Shown here piece after piece: positions 1 through 6,131 of a stretch of DNA of 52,692 nucleotides. The notes below the pieces were generated by a model, which saw only the letters and a program-made list of their open reading frames with translations, was not told where the DNA came from and made no database searches. The stretch's first letter is position 1, and each line of letters starts with the position of its first letter. The DNA comes from a virus. The stretch lies in IMG/VR virus record IMGVR_UViG_3300014827_000003, positions 1-52,692 of that record; one strand, 5' to 3'. Both the position numbers and the translations under genes were made by a program.

Positions 1-77
1 CTAATCATCTAATCATCTAATCATCTAATCATCTAATCATCTAATCATCTAATCATCTAATCATCTAATCATCTAAT
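1..77. repeat. Left terminal tandem repeat (CTAATCAT)n
   Basis: Nine perfect copies of the 8-bp unit CTAATCAT (1-72) are followed by a partial CTAAT. The same unit in the same orientation forms the last 76 bases of the window. The arrays are direct, not inverted, so they do not look like mirror-image telomeres. They could be direct terminal repeats, or one array split by the assembler. Confidence 0.95.
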
Positions 78-140
78 ACGCTTATATCAGTGCCCTATTC
101 ACTAGGTATCTATAAAGGAATACTGATATGAGCGTATTAG
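73..140. repeat. Inverted repeat abutting the terminal array
   Basis: CTAATACGCTTATATCAGT (73-91) pairs with ACTGATATGAGCGTATTAG (122-140): 19-base arms with one mismatch and a 30-base loop. The left arm begins with the last partial repeat unit. A second pairing overlaps it: ACTAGGTA with TCTA inside the loop matches TAGATAGTACCTAGT just downstream. It could be a terminase recognition or end-processing site, but there is no functional proof. Confidence 0.8.
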
Positions 141-400
141 ATAGTACCTAGTTCCTACCCTACTACATGCATCTAATGAATATACTGGATAACTAGATGA
201 TAATAAGGGCATTATAGGCATTTAAAGAGCACATTATGGCCATGCTATATGGTGTAACACACTGATATGAGTGGTGTATAGTTATACCCAATAACTAATA
301 CTAAATAATATTAATATTGGCATCTGTTATGCAATGGCATACACTGTGCCATGCCTATGATTACAATGGTTTAGGTAGGCATGATAAGTTATTAAGGGTA

Positions 401-454
401 GGTAGGGGGGATTCCGAGAGGTTATGCTAACCCCCTTCTACCGTCGCGGAATCG
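401..454 (+). ncRNA. Two-hairpin element with complementary loops
   Basis: Hairpin 1 pairs GGTAGGGGG (401-409) with CCCCC-TT-CTACC (431-442). Its loop contains ATTCCG (411-416). Hairpin 2 is GTCG (443-446), loop CGGAAT (447-452), CGAC (452-455, edge shared). The loop of hairpin 2 is the exact complement of ATTCCG, so the loops could kiss or form a pseudoknot. It could be a structured RNA or a packaging element. No known RNA family is recognised. Confidence 0.4.
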
Positions 455-477
455 ACTTTGTGCGCAAGAAGAAGAAT

Positions 478-506
478 AGGGGTGAAGCCCCTAAGCTATT
501 GTTTTT
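478..506 (+). terminator. Hairpin with weak T-run
   Basis: AGGGG (478-482), loop TGAAG, CCCCT (488-492), then AAGCTATTGTTTTTG. It could be a rightward terminator for a short transcript from the left end, or part of the structured element just upstream. Confidence 0.35.
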
Positions 507-507
507 G

Positions 508-537
508 TTGACTTGAATCTTGTGGCTGTGTTAAAAT
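508..537 (+). promoter_or_regulatory. Promoter-like -35/-10 pair, rightward
   Basis: TTGACT (508-513) and TAAAAT (532-537) are separated by 18 bases. No rightward gene follows, since the next genes run leftward. It would make a non-coding or antisense transcript if used. Confidence 0.3.
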
Positions 538-643
538 GCCTGTTTTTCTTTGAAATACGGCTATTTATGCCCTATTTAAGTTGGGGAAAGTTGGGATTAG
601 TTTGCTAGGAAAGACATAGATACAGCCCTAACTTCATCTAATT

Positions 644-853
644 TCACAAATCCCTCTCATAGAAACAACTACCAGTTTGATACCTATCAGTACACCTTTG
701 GACCTGGTCCTCTAGCATATAACTTGCCGGATTAGTGTCTATCTGTTTGGACACGCATTTGTATACCATTTGATCTGCAGTTAGGCAGATATTTGACGGA
801 TCTCTCTTCCCATAGGAGGCCAGAGTAAATAGTATTAGTAAGTATTTTGGCAT
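644..853 (-). CDS. Small Cys-containing protein, possibly exported
   Basis: This 69-residue protein starts with a hydrophobic run (PKYLLILFTLAS) that could be a signal or anchor, followed by a polar part with four cysteines (in ICLTADQ, YKCVSK, QRCTD and GSCFY). That suggests a disulphide-bonded exported peptide. It is the last gene of the leftward operon and overlaps the end of the gene before it by 19 bases. I do not recognise the family. Confidence 0.55.
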   Translation of the reverse strand: MPKYLLILFTLASYGKRDPSNICLTADQMVYKCVSKQIDTNPASYMLEDQVQRCTDRYQTGSCFYERDL

Positions 854-1062
854 TGTTCACCACTCTCACACTTTTTACAATTATTTCTATTACTTATGCA
901 GGATATATAGCTTTCTAGGGCAACTCTATCGTTAAATAATTCGGAAGTAATCAGACTGAATACATTAATTCCTTCGCCACAACTGAGGCAAGTATAGTGG
1001 ACCTGTAGCGGCCTATTGCCATAATCAGGATCGCCTATTTTATAAAACAGTACTTTGCTCAT
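835..1062 (-). CDS. Small putative zinc-ribbon protein
   Basis: 75 residues with CLSC near residues 25-28 and CKKCESGEQC near the C-terminus, a spacing that could hold one zinc. GGGAG lies about nine bases before the ATG. It belongs to the leftward operon, three bases after the 32-residue membrane gene. Function unknown. Small zinc-ribbon proteins are common among early phage genes that interfere with host machinery, but nothing here proves that. Confidence 0.65.
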   Translation of the reverse strand: MSKVLFYKIGDPDYGNRPLQVHYTCLSCGEGINVFSLITSELFNDRVALESYISCISNRNNCKKCESGEQCQNTY

Positions 1063-1064
1063 TC

Positions 1065-1163
1065 TTAAATAGCTCCCAAGCTTTTAAGCACGATAATGAT
1101 TACCAGGAATATTCCCAAAGCTGCGTTCAAAGGTAAAAGGACTGAGTTGATTTTAGCGATCAT
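1065..1163 (-). CDS. 32-residue membrane peptide
   Basis: A very short gene with a strong Shine-Dalgarno (AGGAG, seven bases before ATG). The peptide begins MIAKINSVLLPLNAALGIF and continues with a hydrophobic stretch (LVIIIVL) ending in KSLGAI, so one transmembrane helix covers most of it. It fills the gap between the two neighbouring leftward genes almost exactly. The tight packing and the good ribosome site are the main support. Function unknown. Confidence 0.6.
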   Translation of the reverse strand: MIAKINSVLLPLNAALGIFLVIIIVLKSLGAI

Positions 1164-1193
1164 TTATTTGCTCCTAAGCTTGTTAGTTATAGC

Positions 1194-1409
1194 TCAGTGT
1201 AGCATATCCCCTCTTCTCTCAATACTAATTTCTTCCACCTCTGTAATATTTTCATCCTCTACCGTTTTAAGTACCTTATATCTAGCTCCGCTTTGCACAT
1301 GCTTAACTAATCTAAAACGGGCCATTTCTCCTGCCTCTTCGGGGCTATTTGCCCTATTGCTTATTGATATATCCGTAGGCCCTGAGAAATAAGTGCAATA
1401 GGCCCTCAC
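1194..1409 (-). CDS. Small hypothetical protein
   Basis: 71 residues from a GTG that overlaps the previous stop as GTGA. The middle and end (EEAGEMARFRLVKHVQSGAR onward) look like a compact basic-then-acidic fold. An internal ATG (MARFRL) is preceded by AGGAG only two bases away, so a shorter 43-residue product is also possible. No recognised family. Confidence 0.5.
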   Translation of the reverse strand: MRAYCTYFSGPTDISISNRANSPEEAGEMARFRLVKHVQSGARYKVLKTVEDENITEVEEISIERRGDMLH

Positions 1410-1705
1410 TTGGCATAGTCGAAGAACTCCAATGCTCCTCGATTCCTAGTAATCTTAGGCATCTCAGTGAAGATGTCCTTCTCCAAGTGGGCGTATATAA
1501 TAACTGCCCCACTACGAGTTTTCTTATACATCTTCCTTTTATCTCCGTTCTGATTATCAACTACTAGGACATCATTCTCCATAAGCTTGGCACCTAAATC
1601 GGTAGCAAGATGCTCTAAGGTTTCAAAGCTGTAGTTAATATTCACACCCTTAAGGTAATAAGCTCGGCACTTTACCGATACTTCTCTTTTCATTTCATTA
1701 CTCAT
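1406..1705 (-). CDS. Hypothetical protein
   Basis: 99 residues starting MSNEMKREVSV. This start is chosen because its ATG overlaps the upstream TGA as ATGA and has GGAGAG just before it. A longer frame begins at 1729. The sequence is mixed alpha/beta without recognisable motifs. It is translationally coupled to the gene before it in the leftward operon. Confidence 0.65.
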   Translation of the reverse strand: MSNEMKREVSVKCRAYYLKGVNINYSFETLEHLATDLGAKLMENDVLVVDNQNGDKRKMYKKTRSGAVIIYAHLEKDIFTEMPKITRNRGALEFFDYAK

Positions 1706-1983
1706 AAACTCTCCATTATTGATAAACATCTTTCGACTACTTCTAATTTTCTTTCTGCAAGTCTAGTGCCCAGCGAAACTTGCTTAGGTATTGTGATCTC
1801 TGTGAGCTCCATTTTCGGCCTAGGAGTATTTGATAGATCTGTCCTATCCCTAACCTCCCTTGCCTCGGCAATGGTTCCTACAATCCGAGCATTGGCCTTA
1901 CCATTTACCTTATATTGAACCCTAAATTTAGTGTGATCGGCATTCGCTGAGATCCTTCTTTCGATTGTGGAAAACCCTTTCAT
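1702..1983 (-). CDS. Small basic, possibly DNA-binding protein
   Basis: 93 residues with AAGGAG five bases before the ATG. The first half (FSTIERRISANADHTKFRVQ, then YKVNGKANARIVGTIAEAR) resembles the three-stranded arm-type or AP2-like DNA-binding fold seen at the N-terminus of some phage integrases and endonucleases. No catalytic domain follows. A small regulator or nucleoid protein is possible. The family assignment is by eye only. Confidence 0.6.
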   Translation of the reverse strand: MKGFSTIERRISANADHTKFRVQYKVNGKANARIVGTIAEAREVRDRTDLSNTPRPKMELTEITIPKQVSLGTRLAERKLEVVERCLSIMESL

Positions 1984-2007
1984 AAATACTCCTTGTTAAA
2001 AAATCAT

Positions 2008-2478
2008 TTATATTGTCGCATTAAATCCATACCACTCTTTAAAAACCACTAAGAAAGCCTTATGTGCTTCTATCTCTGTGAAGTATGTCCCAAGCCCATA
2101 ACACACACCATGAATAGCTATATTCGAAGTAAACTTACTCGTACGCTTTTCAAAGCTCACTCCTTTCAAATACTTACCATAATTAGATCTATTTAATGTA
2201 TTCATCTTACGGGTAGTCCACCTACAGTTCTCTTTACTGTATCCAAGACTATTATCAATTCGATCTATCTGTGCCCCAATAAAAGGTATGTCACCCATAT
2301 CTGAATAAAAGTTTTCGAACTTCTCCCAATCTTCAGATACTGTTACTCCTCGCATCCCATATCTCTTAGATTTTTTATTTTGACATCTCTTCTTCATGTT
2401 GTTCCAACACATATAAATTTTAGTACCATACATACCGTGAGAGTACCTAAAGTGTTCTTTTCCTGGCTTAAAAACCAT
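2008..2478 (-). CDS. HNH homing endonuclease with AP2 domain
   Basis: The frame runs from 2547. I prefer the ATG at 2478 (MVFKPGKEHFRY), which has AAAGG eight bases upstream. The pattern HGMYGTKIYMCWNNMKKRC, YGMRGVTVSEDWEKFENFY, QIDRID and GYSKENCRWTTRKMN is the usual phage HNH arrangement (DRIDN, ENCRW). A C-terminal block KGVSFEKRTSKF...YFTEIEAHKAF is an AP2 DNA-binding domain. Such genes are freestanding mobile endonucleases that nick or cut DNA. It is the first gene of the leftward operon. Confidence 0.85.
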   Translation of the reverse strand: MVFKPGKEHFRYSHGMYGTKIYMCWNNMKKRCQNKKSKRYGMRGVTVSEDWEKFENFYSDMGDIPFIGAQIDRIDNSLGYSKENCRWTTRKMNTLNRSNYGKYLKGVSFEKRTSKFTSNIAIHGVCYGLGTYFTEIEAHKAFLVVFKEWYGFNATI

Positions 2479-2620
2479 TCTCAAAACCTTTAATAAATAC
2501 CTCCTATAGTTAAATACGTTATCTTTAGACCTATGCAAGACATACACCCAATAAGAAAAAAAGCAACTCAGATGTAAGATTTACACGGTGCGTATTTACT
2601 ATTTGTAGCAATAAAGTAAA

Positions 2621-2642
2621 ATGAGAAGTATGAACTTCTCAT
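2621..2642. promoter_or_regulatory. Palindrome, candidate operator
   Basis: ATGAGAAGT, four bases (ATGA), then ACTTCTCAT: a perfect 9-bp inverted repeat, 79 bases upstream of the leftward open frame. It is the right size for a dimeric repressor site, or could form a small hairpin. Confidence 0.45.
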
Positions 2643-2664
2643 CACATAACTAGTTGAAATCACA

Positions 2665-2771
2665 TAGCCCTAAATCTGCTAAAATTCACTGTATCGACTT
2701 AGTTACCTTTAAAAATTTAATAAAAAGAAATTTAAAGGTAACTAAGTCGATACATTAGTTTTTTAGGGCTA
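2665..2771. repeat. Large nested inverted repeat
   Basis: Perfect 24-base arms (2690-2713 and 2731-2754, left arm starting TGTATCGACTTAGTTACC) surround a 17-base AT-rich loop. Outer arms TAGCCCTAAA (2665-2674) and TTTAGGGCTA (2762-2771) extend the symmetry. There is no T-run, so an ordinary terminator is unlikely. Candidate roles are a replication-origin hairpin, a resolution site or a bidirectional transcription barrier. Confidence 0.85.
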
Positions 2772-2979
2772 AAATGACGCATATTGAATTTAAGGCAAAA
2801 TAGCCTAAAATGAATGATTACAATAAGTTACAGTTTTTTTCAGGTATATATTTATACTTGTAACTCATTTTTTAAAATCGTTTTCTTTTTTTTGTTGTTT
2901 TTAAAGCTAATGAAGTGTGACGGAAGCAGCGTGTTATTTCTAGGTCAGGGAGAGTTCGTAGAGATTTGAGAAGGTTTTT

Positions 2980-3040
2980 GTTACGGTGCGAAAGTAAGAA
3001 AGAAGTTATGAGACTATCGAAAAAACCAGGACACCGTAAC
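2980..3040. repeat. Inverted repeat upstream of the early promoter
   Basis: GTTACGGTG (2980-2988) and CACCGTAAC (3032-3040) are perfect 9-bp inverted arms 43 bases apart. They may be paired binding sites or the base of an RNA stem. Confidence 0.5.
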
Positions 3041-3076
3041 TCAAACTTGAAATAACTATATTCTTCTTTTTTTAAA

Positions 3077-3105
3077 TTGACAATACCCTTACCCAAAATT
3101 ATCTT
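3077..3105 (+). promoter_or_regulatory. Rightward early promoter
   Basis: A perfect -35 box TTGACA (3077-3082), a 17-base spacer and TATCTT (3100-3105), 39 bases before the first rightward gene. This is the best sigma70-type promoter in the window and probably starts the early operon. Confidence 0.7.
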
Positions 3106-3143
3106 AGTTGTACATGAGACTACAGATTAACTAGGAGCAAGAA

Positions 3144-3476
3144 ATGGCAAGACCTAAGAAGGATTATTCATCCTATACTGATTCCCAAATAGCTACATTC
3201 ATCCCTTTATATAACCTGCTCTATTCGGATATTAAAATATTTCTAATAGACCCCCTAACTAAAAAATTGGTATCTAACTGCCCAATATATAAATATTTAG
3301 AAGTAGTGGGCATTAGTCGGTATAAGTTGAAGGAAAGATTAATAGCTAATGAACACTTTGTATTCCCCCACTTCGATATAAATTCTGAAAAAACTCTGGA
3401 AATAAAGGAACATAGCTCATTAGGGATTAAAGTCCTCCACCTCAACCTATGTCCAAAGAAGGTAGTAAATGCTTAA
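3144..3476 (+). CDS. Hypothetical early protein
   Basis: 110 residues, AGGAG seven bases before the ATG. The N-terminus is basic (MARPKKDYSSY), and the stretch KYLEVVGISRYKLKERLI could be a helix-turn-helix, suggesting a DNA-binding role next to the promoter and candidate origin. It is the first gene after the early promoter and overlaps the helicase start by eight bases. No family recognised. Confidence 0.65.
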   Translation: MARPKKDYSSYTDSQIATFIPLYNLLYSDIKIFLIDPLTKKLVSNCPIYKYLEVVGISRYKLKERLIANEHFVFPHFDINSEKTLEIKEHSSLGIKVLHLNLCPKKVVNA

Positions 3477-5088
3477 TGATACGCAAAAAGAACTTATCCT
3501 GAAACTAGCTAAAAAGAACGGATACCAGAAATGGGCGAATGGTAAATTTGTAACCTCTAGTGGTTCTACCTCTCTTGCTGGAAGATTCCTGCAAAATATA
3601 AATTTCCCTGAAGCCTTGTGGTCCCATTCCACAGAGTTAGAGAGCGTTCTTAAAAGTTTTGACTCATATTCTACAGAGATAGTTTCTTTTTTGAGAAATG
3701 CTGAGAAGGTTGAAGCTACTCCTCTCCCAACTATTGATACCTATGTTCCTGGGGATTCTGATAATATTGCCAACTTAGTTCCTTTAATTAACATCGAGCG
3801 TAGAAAGGGAGATCCCCTAATCCTTTTGTACAATCCTGAGAACCATAAAGTTCTCCCAAAAATGGATATTCAATACTACCTAACTAAGGTAAATAGAAAA
3901 GAGTTAGAGATAGTTGGAGATTCTGAAATCCTGTCCGTGGTTACAGTATTTGACCCTTTTTCCATTGAACCATTTATTTATAAAATGCACGATGGGCTTA
4001 ACCGTAAAATAGCCCACCTGAATCTATATACTCCCCCTAGATGGCAGAGAACTCCAGTTGCAGCTAAGTATGGGGGGTTTATTAAAACTCTTATAGAACA
4101 CCTATTTCCGATTGAATTGGAGAGAGAGGCCGTATTGGATTGGCTCCACTATGCTCTTACTCGTAGAAATGGGACAATTCTCTGCCTAGCAGGGCCTAGA
4201 GGAACAGGGAAATCACTACTTATGTCTATCATCTCCTACTTAGTAGGATTGGAATATTCTGAGATAGGAAATAAAGAACTCTTGGCCAAGAACTTTAACT
4301 CAGCATTTAAAAATAAAAGATTAGTCGTATTTGAAGAGGTAGAGGTTTCAGATTCTACTTCTCTAAATAAATTAAAAGCTCTGGCCAATTCCCGAATAAC
4401 GCTCGAAGAGAAGGGAAAAGATTCTGAGACAATAGACAACTACACTTCAATGGCAATTTTATTAAATGATGTCTCTCAATTAAAAATAGCTCCACAGGAT
4501 AGAAGATTCAGTGCTCCTAAAGTGGCCGAGCACGATTTAAGAAAAACTATTCCTGAAATAGAGATCCAAAATTTTTCGGATAATTTAGAGGGAGAGGAAG
4601 TATTCCAAGAAGTTGCTGAGTTCGGACAGTTCTTAATTGCTAGAAAACCTGTCAATTCCAATATGTATGCCATTAAGGGAGATTACTACTATTTCCTTTG
4701 CTCGCTGGCCCTATCTGAGTGGAAGAATTTTATAATTCGGTACATCTCAAATTGGGGGAGGTATGATGTGCCTCTCAAAATAAGTAAGATGTCTGCGGAC
4801 TTTAAAGTAAGTCATCCTCCAGTAGACGGGGGAAAGGGCCTAAGATTTCCCGATAAGTCCGAAACCTTTGATGAGTTTCTTAAAGACTACAAACATCGGG
4901 GTGAATACTATATTGGGGAAGTGGTTAAGAGTTATGAGTCTGGTAGGGAAGTATTCTCAATAACTCCCAACTCAGATTTCCTAGACTACATTGAAAAACA
5001 AAGGGTAGTACCAGGAAAAGTTAAAGCAGATAGAACAAAAACAGCTCGTCAATTAATGGATGAAGCTGATGCAATAGGAGCACTATAA
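3469..5088 (+). CDS. SF3 (D5-like) replicative helicase
   Basis: 539 residues with a superfamily 3 ATPase core: Walker A GPRGTGKS (residues 242-249), Walker B KRLVVFEEVE, motif C around YTSMAILLNDVSQL and a likely arginine finger in PQDRRF. SF3 helicases unwind DNA at phage and plasmid origins. The N-terminal 200 residues show no clear archaeo-eukaryotic primase motif, so priming may come from elsewhere. The start has GAAGG six bases upstream. It is followed by a TAATG overlap. The neighbouring large inverted repeat could be its origin, by inference. Confidence 0.85.
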   Translation: MLNDTQKELILKLAKKNGYQKWANGKFVTSSGSTSLAGRFLQNINFPEALWSHSTELESVLKSFDSYSTEIVSFLRNAEKVEATPLPTIDTYVPGDSDNIANLVPLINIERRKGDPLILLYNPENHKVLPKMDIQYYLTKVNRKELEIVGDSEILSVVTVFDPFSIEPFIYKMHDGLNRKIAHLNLYTPPRWQRTPVAAKYGGFIKTLIEHLFPIELEREAVLDWLHYALTRRNGTILCLAGPRGTGKSLLMSIISYLVGLEYSEIGNKELLAKNFNSAFKNKRLVVFEEVEVSDSTSLNKLKALANSRITLEEKGKDSETIDNYTSMAILLNDVSQLKIAPQDRRFSAPKVAEHDLRKTIPEIEIQNFSDNLEGEEVFQEVAEFGQFLIARKPVNSNMYAIKGDYYYFLCSLALSEWKNFIIRYISNWGRYDVPLKISKMSADFKVSHPPVDGGKGLRFPDKSETFDEFLKDYKHRGEYYIGEVVKSYESGREVFSITPNSDFLDYIEKQRVVPGKVKADRTKTARQLMDEADAIGAL

Positions 5089-5327
5089 TGGAAAGATTAA
5101 GTCCTGTTATTTTTGGAGATGGCATTATTGAGGCAGTTTTTGAGTACGAAAATGTCCTGTGGTTTGAAGACATGGATACAAATATAGTTGTTCACCTGTT
5201 TGGAGGTGGACCATTTATTTTACTAAACCATAAAGAAGATAGACAAAAATTTAGAGAGGGATACAAAAACGCCATGATGATTAAGTACTTCCCAGAAGAA
5301 GTTATTAAAGGGGAGGATTCTCTGTGA
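5088..5327 (+). CDS. Hypothetical protein
   Basis: 79 residues, acidic, no recognised motif. AGGAG precedes the ATG by seven bases. Its start overlaps the helicase stop (TAATG) and its stop overlaps the terminase small-subunit GTG (GTGA), so it is translationally locked between the two. Confidence 0.6.
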   Translation: MERLSPVIFGDGIIEAVFEYENVLWFEDMDTNIVVHLFGGGPFILLNHKEDRQKFREGYKNAMMIKYFPEEVIKGEDSL

Positions 5328-5680
5328 TAGAAAAATTTCCAAGCCCTAAACCTTTGAATGGAGCCTATACCAAGTATTGGGAAATGTTTATTGCTGATAT
5401 ATCAGATAGGGAAAATCTAAAACTTTCTCACTTGACTCAATTAAAGATTCTCTGTTCGTTATGTGTAGAGTACGATGAGCTAGAAGAGATTATAGAGTTA
5501 GAGGGTAGGACGTTTACTTCAGAGGGGAGAAACGGACGGCAAGTTAAGGCCCGCCCAGAGTTGGCCCTACTCAAAAGTTGTATTGCTGAGATAAGAAGCT
5601 ACTCAAAAATGTTGGACTTAGTTTTAGTTAAAGATAAAAAACTTTCAAATGTGGAAGAAGAAAAAAACGAATTTGATTAA
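5324..5680 (+). CDS. terS: Terminase small subunit, P27 family
   Basis: 118 residues from a GTG with GGGGAGG seven bases upstream. The pattern fits the P27 family: a tryptophan-containing N-terminal helix, LKILCSLCVEYDELEEIIEL, GRTFTSEGRNGRQVKARPEL, then a helix with IRSYSKMLDLV. The protein recognises phage DNA for packaging and feeds it to TerL. TerL lies 1.2 kb downstream rather than adjacent, separated by two small genes and a methyltransferase. Confidence 0.8.
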   Translation: MIEKFPSPKPLNGAYTKYWEMFIADISDRENLKLSHLTQLKILCSLCVEYDELEEIIELEGRTFTSEGRNGRQVKARPELALLKSCIAEIRSYSKMLDLVLVKDKKLSNVEEEKNEFD

Positions 5681-5689
5681 GGGGGATTT

Positions 5690-5932
5690 ATGTCAGATAG
5701 AGTATTTTCAATTGTTATAATGGTAGTTCTATTAACAATAACTATTATAGATTTAATTGCGTATAAAAGAGTTGTTAAAAGATTAGAGTTTGCAGAACAG
5801 GACATAATAGAAATGGATGAAGCTCTCTGTGAAGATTTCTGGGGTATGGAAGACCTACGCGTAAAAGTACTAGAACTCGAGTGCAACTTAGATATAGGTA
5901 AGGCAGTTAAAAATGCAAAATCGAAAAAGTAA
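5690..5932 (+). CDS. Small membrane protein with coiled coil
   Basis: 80 residues. The N-terminus (VFSIVIMVVLLTITIIDLIA) is one transmembrane helix, followed by an acidic heptad-rich helix. Shine-Dalgarno GGGGG is five bases before the ATG. It resembles inner-membrane spanins in shape, but is far from the lysis genes. Its end overlaps the next start by 20 bases. Function unknown. Confidence 0.65.
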   Translation: MSDRVFSIVIMVVLLTITIIDLIAYKRVVKRLEFAEQDIIEMDEALCEDFWGMEDLRVKVLELECNLDIGKAVKNAKSKK

Positions 5933-6131
5933 GCAAGAAGAGCTGAAAACTTTTCTTAACTCCCAAATACCTAAAGCTAAATCTATGCAAGGGCAGAGAA
6001 GGTTTAAGATGATGTATCTTAATAGAATAGCTGATGCTCTAGGGGTTAATTCTTATGAGGTAGTACTGTCAGACCTTACGGATCAGCAGTGTGACCTTGT
6101 TAGAAGAGAGGTTTTAGCTTGGAAAAGATGA
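5913..6131 (+). CDS. Hypothetical basic protein
   Basis: 72 residues, helical, rich in Lys and Arg at the N-terminus (MQNRKSKQEELK). The middle (FKMMYLNRIADALGVNSYEV) could be a helix-turn-helix. Its stop overlaps the methyltransferase ATG as ATGA. No family recognised. Confidence 0.6.
   Translation: MQNRKSKQEELKTFLNSQIPKAKSMQGQRRFKMMYLNRIADALGVNSYEVVLSDLTDQQCDLVRREVLAWKR

Larger units (their letters stand above)
78..643. other. Left non-coding region, candidate packaging/end region
   Basis: I see no convincing gene here. The stretch is rich in GGCAT or its complement (near 205, 215, 241, 319, 336, 348 and 375), including the hairpin ATGGCA/TGCCAT at 334-352. ACTGATATGAG occurs at 122 and again at about 262. 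The region also holds the structured element at 401-454, a hairpin at 478-492 and a promoter-like pair at 508-537. Clustered repeats beside the genome end suit terminase binding, which is inference. Confidence 0.5.
2548..3143. other. Divergent control region / candidate origin
   Basis: About 600 bases without a convincing gene lie between the leftward and rightward operons. They contain a 9-bp-arm palindrome (2621-2642), a long nested inverted repeat (2665-2771), short repeats of CTAAAATKA (near 2769 and 2802, with a relative at 2680), a 7-bp inverted pair AGTTACA/TGTAACT (2826-2865) around TATACT, a 9-bp inverted pair (2980-3040) and a strong promoter (3077-3105). This mix suits regulation and possibly replication initiation. 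Confidence 0.6.

Noticed and set aside
1-77. CRISPR array or telomere of a hairpin-ended phage
   Set aside because: The unit is 8 bp without spacers, so it is no CRISPR. The two end arrays are direct rather than inverted copies, and I see no protelomerase gene, so covalently closed hairpin ends are not supported.
401-500. tRNA gene near the left end
   Set aside because: There is a GC-rich stem, but no cloverleaf, anticodon arm or T-loop sequence; no other tRNA was seen in the window.
1096-1392. 98-codon rightward frame
   Set aside because: It is antisense to the well-packed leftward genes that have ribosome sites and ATGA overlaps; low-complexity composition.
1702-1983. Integrase fragment
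   Set aside because: It resembles an integrase arm-binding fold but no catalytic R-H-R-Y domain follows here or anywhere in the window.
2690-2754. Intrinsic terminator
   Set aside because: The arms are very long and perfect, but no T-run follows on either strand, so I describe it as an inverted repeat instead.
2872-3096. 74-codon leftward frame in the divergent region
   Set aside because: It starts at TTG inside the early promoter spacer, has no ribosome site, and is very basic at the end as expected from AT-rich non-coding sequence.
5677-5886. Serine-rich leftward frame opposite the membrane gene
   Set aside because: A shadow of the coiled-coil coding strand; no ribosome site.
5690-5932. 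Inner-membrane spanin
   Set aside because: The anchor plus coiled coil fits, but it is 27 kb from the lysozyme and next to terminase genes; left as unknown.
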